Below are positions 1 to 9,220 of a DNA stretch of 64,000 nucleotides, piece after piece; positions within the stretch are counted from its first letter, which is position 1, and the number at the start of each line of letters is the position of its first letter. The notes beneath the pieces are model-generated. The model did no database searches. It had not been told where the DNA came from and worked only from the letters and a program-made list of their open reading frames with translations. The position numbers and the translations under genes are program-made. Source of the stretch: CAXXOK01 sp963666755 (GTDB lineage: Bacteria; Bacillota; Clostridia; Christensenellales; Aristaeellaceae); contig CAXXGW010000009.1 of NCBI GenBank assembly GCA_963666755.2, positions 744,001 to 808,000 on the forward strand, written 5' to 3'.

Positions 1-596
1 AGCGCATACACGGGGGTTTCGGTGCCAAAGGCAGCGAAGCTGAGCAACGCGGGTTCCAATCCGGCGGTTCGTAAAAACGCAACGCGGCCCAGAACGCATC
101 CGGGATGAACCAGCAGGGTGCGCACCGGCGCGGCGGAACACACCAGCGGCAGACCCGCGCCCAAAGGCGCGCCCTGCGGCCCGAAAGGGCCAGACAGGGC
201 GGGCAGGCAGGGCTGCGCCTGCGCTTCCTGCCCAACAATCACGGCAGTCAGAAGCGCGCGCGGGGCGCCGGTGCGCGATAGCCTCGAAAACAGCATGCGA
301 TCCCAGCCCTGCGCAAACCCGTATACACCCGGCAAGGACAGGAAATGCGTTTCATCCGTGAGTAGCGGCGGCAGAGCGGCCAGCCCGGCGGCTTCGTTAT
401 AAAACAACAGATCGCTCTGTTTGAGGGCCGCTTCCGGCGGCGCGGCGGTGCGCACCTCCTGTTCCAGCGGCACAGGCAGGGCAAACCGCAGACTGAACGG
501 ATGCCGGGCATGCGCAAGCGCATCCAGCACCATCCAGAGGCCGGTTTCCGCATCCGGCAGCGCGGAAAGGACGATCAGCAGGCGGGGGTTGAGCAT
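1..596 (-). CDS. Uncharacterised protein, possibly glycosyltransferase-like (N-terminal part, truncated by window edge)
   Basis: An open frame of 198 codons runs without a stop from an ATG at 596 to the left edge, so the C-terminus is missing. The start has a strong ribosome-binding site (GAGGAGGG, 5 nt upstream). The protein begins MLNPRLLIVL, then has a stretch WMVLDALAHARHPFSLRFAL that resembles the opening strand-helix-strand of GT-A glycosyltransferases of the GlcNAc-transferase type ('.DAL..ARHP..LRF..'). A later stretch LLVHPGCVLGRVAFLR would fit an acceptor or donor loop. No DXD motif is visible in the part present. The assignment is inference from pattern only. It lies downstream of the PAS-EAL gene on the same strand after a 336-nt gap that holds hairpins. 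Confidence 0.55.
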   Translation of the reverse strand, partial: MLNPRLLIVLSALPDAETGLWMVLDALAHARHPFSLRFALPVPLEQEVRTAAPPEAALKQSDLLFYNEAAGLAALPPLLTDETHFLSLPGVYGFAQGWDRMLFSRLSRTGAPRALLTAVIVGQEAQAQPCLPALSGPFGPQGAPLGAGLPLVCSAAPVRTLLVHPGCVLGRVAFLRTAGLEPALLSFAAFGTETPVYA

Positions 597-932
597 ACGC
601 CCTCCTCGGTTTAACCGGCGGCCGCAGGTGGGAAAGCCCAACGGCGCCGTGGTTCTGCCCCCATGATAGCGGGAAAGGATAACGCCGTCAAGAGGCCGGT
701 TAGACAGAAGAAGGGGGCTGGGAACAGAATCCCTCGTACCATTTCCAAAGGGCGCACCCCTTTGGAAATGGGGAGCGAGGCAGAAGCCCCGGGTTACGCC
801 GCGAAGCCCGGGGCAAGCGAAGCCAATCTGTCTTTGTTTTGCTCACAAAAACGGACGAACCGCCGTGGCGGTGCGCCCGTGGAATCTGCCGGGATGGCTC
901 GAAGTGCTCTCAAACCCGTTATTCTCGATTCA
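597..932. other. Intergenic region with two strong hairpins
   Basis: No gene is supported here. The stretch holds a perfect 13-bp hairpin (740-752 with 758-770, loop 753-757) and a perfect 8-bp GC hairpin (786-793 with 807-814). Neither is followed by a T-run on either strand, so they are not classical intrinsic terminators. The first stem (core CCAAAGGG/CCCTTTGG) resembles stems of the dispersed hairpin family seen near 23.8, 36.4 and 49.7 kb. Confidence 0.6.
740..770. repeat. Palindromic hairpin of the dispersed CCAAAGGG type
   Basis: Perfect 13-bp inverted repeat, CATTTCCAAAGGG at 740-752 and its complement at 758-770, with a 5-nt loop. Its core is like that of other intergenic hairpins in this window. 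It lies between two minus-strand genes and could act as a transcript-end or mRNA-stability structure. This role is inferred. Confidence 0.6.
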
Positions 933-3900
933 TCAGGAAAGGAGAGGCTCCACCACTGCAGAGGCATCGGACGCAGCATGCGCCTCACAAGGGGTTTCGA
1001 TCACAACGCACAGGGGCCGGACATGCGGCTGTTTTTCAAACGCGGTAAAGAGGAAGGACAGGCAGACCGACGTTCCGTCCGCTAAGGAGAGGGTGCGCGC
1101 GACATCCGGCAAATCTGCGTCCGGCAGGGGCATGAAAGGCTTAAACAGCACCGCGCGCATCCCGGCCGGATCGGCCGGACTCTCCGGCTGGGGCATCGCG
1201 GTTAGTAATGAGGTCATGCGCGTGTTCTCATATAGGGGTTCTGCGGTCTGATCCAGATTGTAAATCCCCACGGCTAGGGGGATGCGGTTCATCAGAGCCC
1301 GCAGGCTGGGGTGTACCGTTTTGTATTCGGTGATATTCTCCATCACGGCAAAGATGCGGGTCGAGGCGCCGTCCGGGCCGGGGTAGAGGGTGTTGAGCGC
1401 GCGCAGCCAAAGAATACTGCCATTTTTATGGAATACGCGGTAGTCGATCTGGAAGGGCTGTTGCGTGCGCAGCAGGGTGCGCGTGCCTTCCTCAAAACGC
1501 GGCACATCTTCCGGATGCACGCCTGCGTAGGAGGTCAGGTCGTCAAACAGCGCTTCCTGTTCGTCGTAACCGATCATCTTGCGGTAGCCGGGGCTCAGGT
1601 ACAGAATGCGCTGCCGTCCGTTACGCACCTCAAAAATGCCCATGCCCACCATGAAGTTTTCCGCAAACGCCCGGAAGCGCATCTGCTCGTCCAGCAGAGT
1701 CTCCCGGATTTTCATCTGATCGTCAATCAGGCTGATGGCAACGACGCAGCGGCGTATGTGCCCCTCTTCATCCGGGGCCAGCGTGCAAAGCAGGCGGCAC
1801 CATAGGGCTTGCCCCGCATGGGTGAGCAGGCGCAGGGTGACGGTCGCATTGTTGTGCGCCAGCAAATCATTCACAAAGGTACGGAACACGCTCAAATCCT
1901 GCGGGTGCAGGTAGGGCTCGACATCCTTGTAGGAGGTCAGGAAGCGCATATCATACCCGCTTAGCGAGAACTGTTCAAAATTGCGGGAAGCTGTTGTCTT
2001 GCCTGTATGCAAATCCCATTCGAACAGTGAGGTTCCCAGATGCTCCAACAGCGTCTGGTAGCGAGCCTGCTCCTGCTGCTTCATTTGCAGCCAGCGGTTC
2101 TCCATCAGCAGATTTTCGGCGCGCTTGTGGTTGTCCACATCCGCAATGCAAAGCAGGTAGACTTCTTCCATTGCATCGTTGGGGATGCGCAGGAACGTGA
2201 AGGAAGCCCAGCGCGGCTGTCCGTCCTCCCCGTGAATCCTGCGTTCCAGCAGGTAATAATCGCTCTGTGTTTCGCGCAGCTTTTGTTCCAGATAGCCGGG
2301 CGCGAACACATCATCGGGCAGTTGATCCTCCGCATCCACAAACATCCGGTTCAGCCGTTCAGTCAAAGCGGACAGGGGTTCGCCGTCGGGGAGGCCCGTC
2401 CGACCGTCCGTGTGGTAAATCATACGGGAGACGCGGCTGTTCAGGTTAAGCTCGAAAACGAGAGAATAAACGCCCCGCAGCACCATCGCGTAGTTGCGCA
2501 GCGCCCGCGCCTGCTCAAACTCCTTTTGCTCTGTTACGTCGTTGTAGAGGAAGAACAGCACATCCCGGTCGCCCGCCTTGCCCAGACGGCGCAGCCGTGC
2601 TTCCAGCCACACCTGGCGGTTGTTGCGCCTGTGCACATGGCGGCAGACGCAATGCTCCACCTGCCCGCTGCATGCGGCCCGGTGGGAGGCGGCCAGCAGC
2701 GTATCCCGGTCGTCCGGGTGAATGGTGAGTAGGGCATTCTGCGCATCGTCGAACACCTGCTTGGGGGTGCAGCCGAACAGCTCGTAATAGCCGTCGTTCA
2801 CGCGGCGGATTTCCAGCGTATCGCCCTGCAGCTCGTAGATACCGATTCCGCCGATCATGCCGTTGAAAAGCGCGTCGATTTGCAAGTTGTTGTTCCACAG
2901 AACCGAAAGCTCCACCGTGTCGCACAGGGTAGGCACCAACGCCTCCGCAACCGTTGCGGAGGGCTGGATGTAGCGCGCTTCGAAATCCTCGGCGCTCATG
3001 GGTGCACCCAGCAGGTACCCCTGCACGTGGTCACACCCGATGGAACGCAGGAAGGCGAGCTGCTCGTCCGTCTCCACGCCCTCGGCTACCACGGGGATGC
3101 GCATCCATTTGGCCATGCGCACTACGCTGGTCAGGATGCTGGCCGCGCGTGGGTTGGTGCGCAGTGCGGCCAGAAAACGCATGTCCAGCTTGAGCGTATC
3201 CACGGGCATATCCATCAGCACGTTCAGGCTGCTGTACTCGCTGCCGAAATCGTCCATCTGGAGCAAAAACCCAGCTTCACGCAGCCTGTTCAGGACGGCA
3301 ATCAGCTCACCCGGCGCTTTGGCGTAGGCACTTTCGGTAATTTCCAGCCGCAGGGCGTCAGGCTCGATGCCGTGGCGGCGGGTCAGGTCAAGCAGCTGCT
3401 CGCAAAGCCTTGGGCTGTACAAGTCCGTACGGCTGATGTTGATGGACAGCGGGCGCGTGTATCCGGCCCGGCGCCAGCGGGCCAGCAGCGTGCAGGCCTG
3501 GTTCCAGGTGTGCAGATCCAGCTTGGTAATGAAGCCGTTGTGCTCAAACAGCGGGATGAACCGCCCCGGCGGGATAAGCCCCTTGAGAGGGTGCTTCCAG
3601 CGCACCAGCACCTCGGAGCCGACCAGCTCGCGGGTATCGATGGAGAAGATCGGCTGCAGGTAAGGCACAAACTGTCCCTGCTCCAAGGCGTCGTTCATTT
3701 CGCTGAGGATCACGTTTTCTTCCAGCATGGTCTGGCGCAGCGTCTCGTCGTAATAGGCGAAGCGGCGCACCGCGTTGCCCTTGACGGTTCTGAGCGCCAT
3801 CATAGCCCAGTCGCACATGTAATTGATCGGGATATCGATGTTATGGATCGGGTAGATACCAAACGAAAGCTGCAGGCGGAAGTCAATTTTCTGGTGCTTG

Positions 3901-5390
3901 AAACCCGCTTCGACCAGAGATTGAATCCGTTCCATATCCAGAAACCGCTGGGGAAAGCAAGCCACAAAATGGTCGGATTCCAGCCGCGCATAGGTGCCGA
4001 TGTGCTGGAGTGTGCGCCGCAGCCAGTGAGCGATGGCGATCAGCACCCGGTCGCCCGCTTCCTTGCCGAACAGGTCGTTCACCAGCTTGAAGCGGTCGAT
4101 ATCCAGCGCGAGAATCACAAAGGGCGTCTCTCGGTTTTGCCGTAACAGTTCCGCCGTTTGGGTATAAAACGTTTCCCGGTTGCTGATGCCGGTCAGCGCA
4201 TCGTGCCCGGCGCGGTAATACAGTTCGCTCAGCATTCGCTCGTTTTTTTCTTCGGTTTCTTTTTCCCGGGTCACATCGATAAACACGGCGTTGCAAAGCA
4301 ACCCTTCGCCCACCGGTGAGACGGAGGCGCGCATCCAGTGCACGGTGCCGTCCTTGGACAGCACGCGGAAGTAATCCTCCATCGATTGCGGTTTTTGGCG
4401 GAAACGCTCGATCATGGAGATGAGCATCGCGTGGTCGCGCGGATCAACCAGCCGCAGGTAATCCTCCCGCATGATCTGGTCGTATTCTTCGATGGTATAG
4501 CCGCACATGCGGCGTAAAATATCGTTGTAATATAATAATTGGGGTGTGGTGGTCAGGTCGTACACGGCGATGCCGCCGGGCACGGTGTTCATCAGGGTGA
4601 TCATTTTACGGTTGCTGTCCAGCAGGTTTGAGTCAGGCTCCGCGGCGAAAGGAATATCCGAGACGCAGGCCAGATATACCGGTTGTTCCCCTTCCATGCC
4701 GGGCATGCGGGTGGCGCGCAGGTGCAGTTTGTACTGCGCCGGAGACTGCAGCCCCTGCGTCAGCACCAGGTCGATTGGTTTGCCGGGGAGGGGGTTCTCT
4801 TTCTCGGCCTGAAGAATGGCCAGTTCGTCTGCATCGTTTACGACCGAGTCCAGCGGGATGCCCGCCGGTTGGCTGATCGCGCCGTAGCCGGTCAGCCGCG
4901 CGATCATCCCCGGTGTGGCGTATAAAAGGCGCACCCGGTTATCCGCAAACGTAAAGAGGCCGATACTTTCCTGCGCGCAATCCAGCAGGGTCCGGAGTTC
5001 CGGGGTAACCCCGCCTTCCCGGTTGAGGGCCAGCCGTTGCAGGTTACGGTGGGCGTGGGCAAAAAGCGCGGGGCGGATCGGGCGGTAGACCAGCTCATCC
5101 GCCTGCAGGGAAGCCTGTTCGGCCAGAGCCATATCGTCCGGGTCCAGGCAGAAGGCGATGGCCAGCTTAGCGCCGCCGCGCCGTGCACGCAGGGTGCCAA
5201 GGGTGTGCAGGGCTTGCTGCGCATCGGGCAGATCGATCCATACATATGGGATTGCAGGCAGTGACTCCAAAAGCAAAGCTGCCTGCACGGCATTCTCCGC
5301 GTACTGCAGGGTCCAATTCGGAGTGAAGCGTTCACGCCAGGTGGAACGCTGTGCGTCGTTTACAAGGAGCACAGTTTGCACGTCGGTCAT
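933..5390 (-). CDS. Multi-PAS, degenerate-GGDEF, EAL cyclic-di-GMP phosphodiesterase/sensor
   Basis: Large cytoplasmic sensor of 1485 residues with no clear membrane segment. Order of domains (approximate residues): receiver-like fold 1-120; PAS 135-240; PAS 270-370; GGDEF 385-535; EAL 560-800; four further PAS-like repeats 845-1360; variable tail. In the GGDEF domain the signature loop reads RLESDHF, so diguanylate cyclase activity is probably lost, although the upstream DIDRFKLVND strand is kept. The EAL domain keeps likely catalytic residues: EVLVRW, SINIS, EITES, MDDFG, LKLDM, AEGVET and QGYLLG. It is therefore probably a c-di-GMP phosphodiesterase tuned by PAS ligands. The N-terminal receiver lacks an obvious phospho-acceptor context. 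I chose ATG 5390 because GGAAAGGACG precedes it; the frame is open about 100 codons further upstream, but that part has no domain. Confidence 0.93.
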   Translation of the reverse strand: MTDVQTVLLVNDAQRSTWRERFTPNWTLQYAENAVQAALLLESLPAIPYVWIDLPDAQQALHTLGTLRARRGGAKLAIAFCLDPDDMALAEQASLQADELVYRPIRPALFAHAHRNLQRLALNREGGVTPELRTLLDCAQESIGLFTFADNRVRLLYATPGMIARLTGYGAISQPAGIPLDSVVNDADELAILQAEKENPLPGKPIDLVLTQGLQSPAQYKLHLRATRMPGMEGEQPVYLACVSDIPFAAEPDSNLLDSNRKMITLMNTVPGGIAVYDLTTTPQLLYYNDILRRMCGYTIEEYDQIMREDYLRLVDPRDHAMLISMIERFRQKPQSMEDYFRVLSKDGTVHWMRASVSPVGEGLLCNAVFIDVTREKETEEKNERMLSELYYRAGHDALTGISNRETFYTQTAELLRQNRETPFVILALDIDRFKLVNDLFGKEAGDRVLIAIAHWLRRTLQHIGTYARLESDHFVACFPQRFLDMERIQSLVEAGFKHQKIDFRLQLSFGIYPIHNIDIPINYMCDWAMMALRTVKGNAVRRFAYYDETLRQTMLEENVILSEMNDALEQGQFVPYLQPIFSIDTRELVGSEVLVRWKHPLKGLIPPGRFIPLFEHNGFITKLDLHTWNQACTLLARWRRAGYTRPLSINISRTDLYSPRLCEQLLDLTRRHGIEPDALRLEITESAYAKAPGELIAVLNRLREAGFLLQMDDFGSEYSSLNVLMDMPVDTLKLDMRFLAALRTNPRAASILTSVVRMAKWMRIPVVAEGVETDEQLAFLRSIGCDHVQGYLLGAPMSAEDFEARYIQPSATVAEALVPTLCDTVELSVLWNNNLQIDALFNGMIGGIGIYELQGDTLEIRRVNDGYYELFGCTPKQVFDDAQNALLTIHPDDRDTLLAASHRAACSGQVEHCVCRHVHRRNNRQVWLEARLRRLGKAGDRDVLFFLYNDVTEQKEFEQARALRNYAMVLRGVYSLVFELNLNSRVSRMIYHTDGRTGLPDGEPLSALTERLNRMFVDAEDQLPDDVFAPGYLEQKLRETQSDYYLLERRIHGEDGQPRWASFTFLRIPNDAMEEVYLLCIADVDNHKRAENLLMENRWLQMKQQEQARYQTLLEHLGTSLFEWDLHTGKTTASRNFEQFSLSGYDMRFLTSYKDVEPYLHPQDLSVFRTFVNDLLAHNNATVTLRLLTHAGQALWCRLLCTLAPDEEGHIRRCVVAISLIDDQMKIRETLLDEQMRFRAFAENFMVGMGIFEVRNGRQRILYLSPGYRKMIGYDEQEALFDDLTSYAGVHPEDVPRFEEGTRTLLRTQQPFQIDYRVFHKNGSILWLRALNTLYPGPDGASTRIFAVMENITEYKTVHPSLRALMNRIPLAVGIYNLDQTAEPLYENTRMTSLLTAMPQPESPADPAGMRAVLFKPFMPLPDADLPDVARTLSLADGTSVCLSFLFTAFEKQPHVRPLCVVIETPCEAHAASDASAVVEPLLS

Positions 5391-5450
5391 GGTGCGTCCT
5401 TTCCAGTCCGTCATCTGCAGATTTGCGTAAACGAGATCAAAACTGTTAGT

Positions 5451-5479
5451 ATTGTAACAGAATCCTGTGGCGCATTCAA
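5451..5479 (-). promoter_or_regulatory. Sigma-A-type promoter for the PAS-EAL gene
   Basis: Minus strand -35 TTGAAT (5479-5474), 17-nt spacer, -10 TACAAT (5456-5451). It lies 61 nt upstream of the ATG at 5390. Confidence 0.55.
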
Positions 5480-5632
5480 GGGCCAGCCGCGGATTCCTGC
5501 TGGCGCAAAGCCGCGCATGGGCCAATTTGTACGTTTTGCGGCGCACAGTCATGGCGCCGTTCAACAGGATCGGAACCGCGGTGCTACCGTTAGTTGACTT
5601 TAATCCGATACAATAAGCGATGGGTGATACTT

Positions 5633-6019
5633 GTGAATTTGCACATAGCCGAAAACATTCGTCAGCTCCGCAACGCCCGGAACATGACACAGGCGACGCT
5701 GGCCAAGCGGGTTGGCGTTACCAACGCGACAATCTCCGCCTACGAGGTGGGGGCCAGAGTGCCTTCCTTTGAAGTGCTGATTAAGCTGGCACAGGTGTTT
5801 CACGTATCCACAGACAACCTGCTTGGCATCAGCAACCGCTTTGTGGTGGATGTGACGCGGCTGACCATGACCCAGCGGGCCGTTGTGCAGGACATTGTGT
5901 CCCTGTATGAGGAGCGTAACGAGCACGCGCCGCTGCCGCAGGCCGAAGCCGGGGCTGTGTTTCCGGTAGCCGCCGGGCAGCCCGCACAGCCCGCGCAGGA
6001 GATGCACACTGTCGATTAA
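5633..6019 (+). CDS. XRE-family helix-turn-helix regulator
   Basis: Small DNA-binding protein of 128 residues. An XRE/Cro-CI helix-turn-helix fills residues 3-65 (NIRQLRNARNMTQATLAKRV, then VTNATISAYEVGARVPS and DNLLG), followed by a helix and an Ala/Pro/Gln-rich tail that probably is disordered. The GTG at 5633 begins exactly at the domain edge; a TTG at 5594 in the same frame would add 13 residues with no better ribosome-binding site. It is divergent from the PAS-EAL gene, so it may regulate that gene or itself, but this is only positional inference. A hairpin terminator follows at 6041. Confidence 0.85.
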   Translation: MNLHIAENIRQLRNARNMTQATLAKRVGVTNATISAYEVGARVPSFEVLIKLAQVFHVSTDNLLGISNRFVVDVTRLTMTQRAVVQDIVSLYEERNEHAPLPQAEAGAVFPVAAGQPAQPAQEMHTVD

Positions 6020-6040
6020 CGGCCGGGCTTTGCCTGCCGT

Positions 6041-6096
6041 AAGCCGTCGCGCCCGCGCGTGCGCGACGGCTTTGCTGTGGTTTTTTACAGTTGCGC
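6041..6096 (+). terminator. Intrinsic-like terminator after the XRE gene
   Basis: Perfect 11-bp stem (AAGCCGTCGCG at 6041-6051 with its complement 6062-6072), then a T-rich stretch ending in TTTTTT at 6091-6096. The T-run is displaced from the stem, so efficiency is uncertain. Confidence 0.5.
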
Positions 6097-6120
6097 CGGG
6101 GTTTGTGCCGCCTGCGCCGC

Positions 6121-6148
6121 TTGCATGTTGGCGTCTTTCTGCTATAAT
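6121..6148 (+). promoter_or_regulatory. Promoter for the cyclophilin gene
   Basis: -35 TTGCAT (6121-6126), 16-nt spacer, perfect -10 TATAAT (6143-6148), 60 nt upstream of the start codon. Confidence 0.65.
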
Positions 6149-6208
6149 ACTGGAAGTTGTTGCATTTGAGGGCGATTGCGCCCGTTGCGAGGGAAAGGAT
6201 GATTTGGA

Positions 6209-6724
6209 TTGGCAAATCCTGTGTTTGAACTGATCATGGAAAACGGCGGCATCATGAAGGGGGAACTGTACCCCGAAACTGCGCCCCAATCGGTGGGCAA
6301 TTTCATTGCGCTGGCCAACAGCGGCTTTTATGACGGGCTGGTATTCCACCGTTGCATTCCCGGGTTTATGATTCAGGGCGGCTGCCCGAAGGGCACCGGC
6401 ACCGGCGGTCCGGGGTACTGCATCCGCGGGGAGTTTGCGCAAAACGGCGTGCCTAACCCGATCCGGCATACCTACGGGGTGCTGAGCATGGCGCGCAGCA
6501 TGCAGAAAAACAGCGCCGGATCGCAGTTTTTCATCATGACCAGCGACAGCCCCCATCTGGACGGCTCCTACGCGGCGTTTGGCAAGGTGCTGGAAGGAAT
6601 GGACGTAGCCGATGCGATTGTGGCGACCCCCACCGATTCCGGCGACCGCCCGCGCACCCCGCAGGTGATCCGCTCGATCCGGGTGGAGACCAACGGGCAG
6701 GTGTACCCGTTCGACCAGCTGTAA
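6209..6724 (+). CDS. Peptidyl-prolyl cis-trans isomerase, cyclophilin type
   Basis: Cytoplasmic single-domain cyclophilin of 171 residues, the usual length; catalyses cis-trans isomerisation of Xaa-Pro bonds during protein folding. Family motifs are clear: GNFIALANSGFYDGLVFHRC, PGFMIQGGCPKGTGTGGPGY (Phe-Met-Gln of the active site) and NSAGSQFFIM. No signal peptide is present. The start is TTG at 6209 with AAAGGA about 9 nt upstream; it yields the N-terminus MANPVFELIMENGG typical for the family. It has its own promoter and is followed by a strong GC hairpin. Confidence 0.95.
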   Translation: MANPVFELIMENGGIMKGELYPETAPQSVGNFIALANSGFYDGLVFHRCIPGFMIQGGCPKGTGTGGPGYCIRGEFAQNGVPNPIRHTYGVLSMARSMQKNSAGSQFFIMTSDSPHLDGSYAAFGKVLEGMDVADAIVATPTDSGDRPRTPQVIRSIRVETNGQVYPFDQL

Positions 6725-6733
6725 GCAAAACGC

Positions 6734-6765
6734 GCCGGGCGCGGGGCGGAGACCCCGCGCCCGGC
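6734..6765. terminator. Strong GC hairpin after the cyclophilin gene
   Basis: Perfect 13-bp stem (6734-6746 with 6753-6765), loop 6 nt, beginning 10 nt after the stop codon. There is no T-run behind it, so it may protect the 3' end rather than terminate. Confidence 0.45.
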
Positions 6766-6820
6766 TGTGCTCAGGGGAATGAAGCGGCGCAGGCCGCGCG
6801 GAATGCGGGGGAGGCAAACC

Positions 6821-9220
6821 ATGGAACTGCTTTCGCCTGCGGGCGACGAGGCGGCGTTGCGCGCGGCGGTCTGCGCCGGTGCAGACGCCGTTTATTTAGG
6901 TTATGCCAGCTTTGGCGCTCGCGCCTCCGCCGCCAATTTCGACGCCGATGCGCTGGAGCGCGCGGTTGCCTATGCGCACCTGTACCGGGTGCGGGTGTAT
7001 GTCACGGTCAATACGCTGGTGAAGCCCGCCGAGGTGGACGCGGTTTATCAGGTGCTGCAAACCATCGCCGCCTGCCGTGCCGATGCGGTAATCGTGCAGG
7101 ATTTTGGCGTGGCCCGCATGGCGCGGGAGAACTTCCCCGGCCTTGCGCTGCACGCAAGCACGCAGATGGCCCTGCATACGGCCGCCGGCGCGCGCTTTGC
7201 CCTGCGGCACGGCTTGCGCCGCGTGGTGCTGGCACGCGAGTGCGACCTGCCGACCATCGCCGCTGCGGCCCAAACGGGCGCTGAGGTAGAGGTGTTTGTG
7301 CACGGCGCGCTGTGTGCGGGCGTGAGCGGGCAATGCCTGCTGTCCAGCATGGCGGGCGGTCGCAGTGGAAACCGGGGCCGGTGCGCGCAACCCTGCCGCC
7401 AGACGGTTACGCTTAACGGGGCGAGCGCGGCGTGGCTCTCCACCCGCGACCTGTGCCTGCGCGACCAGCTGCCGCTGTTGCAGCAGGCCGGGGTTAAGGC
7501 GCTCAAGATCGAAGGCCGCCTGAAACGGCCGGAGTATGTAGCCGTGGTCACGCAGAGCTACCGCCGCGCGTTGGACGCGCTGCACCGGGGGCAGTTCCAG
7601 CCTGCCGATGCCGCCGAGCGCGAAAGCCTTTTGCAGGTGTTCCACCGCGGCGGTTTTACCGTGGGGCATGCGCTGGGCGCTGAGGATGCGGACATAAGCT
7701 CCGCGGCGCGCGTCAATCACGGGGGCGTTCCCGTGGGGCGTGTAGCTGCTTTGCGCGGCGGGCTGGCGGTACTGAAGCTGGAAAAGCCCCTGCACGACGG
7801 CGACAGCTTGCGCGTGGAAGCAGCCCAGGATGTCGAGCTGCGTTACAGTGGCCCCGCGCAAACAATGGAAGCGACCGTGCGCCTGCGCCCCGGCGAGTCG
7901 GTGCGCGTGGGGGATCGGGTGTGCCGCACCGCAGATGCGTTACAGCTGGAGGCGGCGCAAGCCTTGCGGGAGCCGCCGATCCCGGTTACGCTTGCGGCGA
8001 GGGTCCGGCCTGACGAACCCTTGCGCCTGAGCGCGTCGGATGGCCGCAGCACCGTGGCCGTGGAAGGGGAACCGGTGCAAACGGCCCGTAACCGGGCCCT
8101 GACAACGGAGGATGTGCGGCGCTCGCTCAGCCGTCTGGGGGAGAGCCCCTTTACACTGGCGGGCCAGCCACAGGTGGATACCCGCAATGCGTTTGTGCCC
8201 GTGGCTGCGCTTAATGCGCTGCGCAGGGAGGCGCTGGAACAACTGGCGCAGGCAAGGCGCACAGCGTTCGAAGCGGAAGCGCAACAGCAGTCCGAAGCTT
8301 TGCGCGAGGGTGTGGCCAAGGCGGGTTTGGCCTCCGCAGGGGTGCCGCAGGCAGCGGAGAACCACCGGATGCCCTGTTCCCTGTGGGATACGCTGGCGGT
8401 GCGCTTTTTTGACGCAACACTGGGAGAGGATTTCTTGCAGGCGGGCGCGAACCTTCTTCTGTATGCACCGCCGGATTGGCGGGCGGAGGCATTAGGCCCC
8501 GCGCTGGAGGCGCTGCCGCCGGGTACGTGGGTTGCGGTGCCCGCCCAGCTGAGCGATGCCGCTTTTGCGCAGGCACGGCCGCTGCTCCAAAAGCAGGCGG
8601 ATCGGCTGGCGGGCGTTGCGCTGGGTAGCGTTGGGCATCTGGGGTTTGATTGGCCCCTGCCGGTCGCGCTGGGGGAGGGAATCCCGCTGACCAACCCCGA
8701 AGCCCTGCGGGAACTGCTGGATGACCGCATCGCTTTTTATACGCTGTGGCCCGAATTGCGCTATGAGGAGCTGGCGGCGCTGCATCCGGAAAGGACGGCG
8801 TGTCTGCTTGGCGTCTACGGGCGTGAACGCCTGATGCTTCTAAACCATTGCCCCCTGCGCGTGGCGCGGGGTTTGCGTACGAGCCGCGCAGACTGTATGC
8901 TTTGTGGCCCGGGCGATCGGGCTTGCGCCAGCCCCGACGCGGCGCTCACGGATCGGCGCGGTTTCCGTTTCCCGCTCACCCGGGTACGGATGCCCGAAGG
9001 CTGTCTGTTGGAGTTGCACAACACCGTGCCGACCGACCTTGCCCGGCAGGAAAACCGCCGCAGGGAACTGGGCGCGGGGATGCTCCTGCGCTTTACGGTG
9101 GAAACCCCGCTGGAACAGCTCGCCGTAACGCGGCGGTTTGCCGCGCTACAGCGCGGCGAACCCGTGGCGCCGCCGGAAGGGGAAACCACGTCCGGGCATT
9201 TCCTGCGCGGGGTCGAGTAA
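6821..9220 (+). CDS. U32 peptidase-family protein with DUF3656-like C-terminal region (RlhA/TrhP-like)
   Basis: Protein of 799 residues. The N-terminal half is a U32 domain (MELLSPAGDEAALRAAVCAG opening; signature EVFVHGALCAGVSGQC at about 157-171). Four cysteines, C165, C171, C187 and C191, match the cluster that holds [4Fe-4S] in U32 proteins such as UbiU/UbiV. The C-terminal half fits the extension found in two-domain U32 proteins, with a further CMLCGPGDRAC motif near residue 692. Members of this group (RlhA, TrhP) work in hydroxylation of rRNA or tRNA bases rather than proteolysis; which substrate applies here cannot be read from sequence. I chose ATG 6821, preceded by GGGGGAGG, although the frame opens earlier. 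Confidence 0.88.
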   Translation: MELLSPAGDEAALRAAVCAGADAVYLGYASFGARASAANFDADALERAVAYAHLYRVRVYVTVNTLVKPAEVDAVYQVLQTIAACRADAVIVQDFGVARMARENFPGLALHASTQMALHTAAGARFALRHGLRRVVLARECDLPTIAAAAQTGAEVEVFVHGALCAGVSGQCLLSSMAGGRSGNRGRCAQPCRQTVTLNGASAAWLSTRDLCLRDQLPLLQQAGVKALKIEGRLKRPEYVAVVTQSYRRALDALHRGQFQPADAAERESLLQVFHRGGFTVGHALGAEDADISSAARVNHGGVPVGRVAALRGGLAVLKLEKPLHDGDSLRVEAAQDVELRYSGPAQTMEATVRLRPGESVRVGDRVCRTADALQLEAAQALREPPIPVTLAARVRPDEPLRLSASDGRSTVAVEGEPVQTARNRALTTEDVRRSLSRLGESPFTLAGQPQVDTRNAFVPVAALNALRREALEQLAQARRTAFEAEAQQQSEALREGVAKAGLASAGVPQAAENHRMPCSLWDTLAVRFFDATLGEDFLQAGANLLLYAPPDWRAEALGPALEALPPGTWVAVPAQLSDAAFAQARPLLQKQADRLAGVALGSVGHLGFDWPLPVALGEGIPLTNPEALRELLDDRIAFYTLWPELRYEELAALHPERTACLLGVYGRERLMLLNHCPLRVARGLRTSRADCMLCGPGDRACASPDAALTDRRGFRFPLTRVRMPEGCLLELHNTVPTDLARQENRRRELGAGMLLRFTVETPLEQLAVTRRFAALQRGEPVAPPEGETTSGHFLRGVE

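Noticed and set aside
118..666. Plus-strand frames in the first 700 bases
   Set aside because: They oppose a 198-codon minus-strand frame with a strong ribosome-binding site and a protein-like N-terminus.
5594..5632. TTG start and a TTGACT/TACAAT promoter before the XRE gene
   Set aside because: The two boxes are only 9 nt apart, so they are not a promoter; the TTG start adds no domain and no better ribosome-binding site than GTG 5633.
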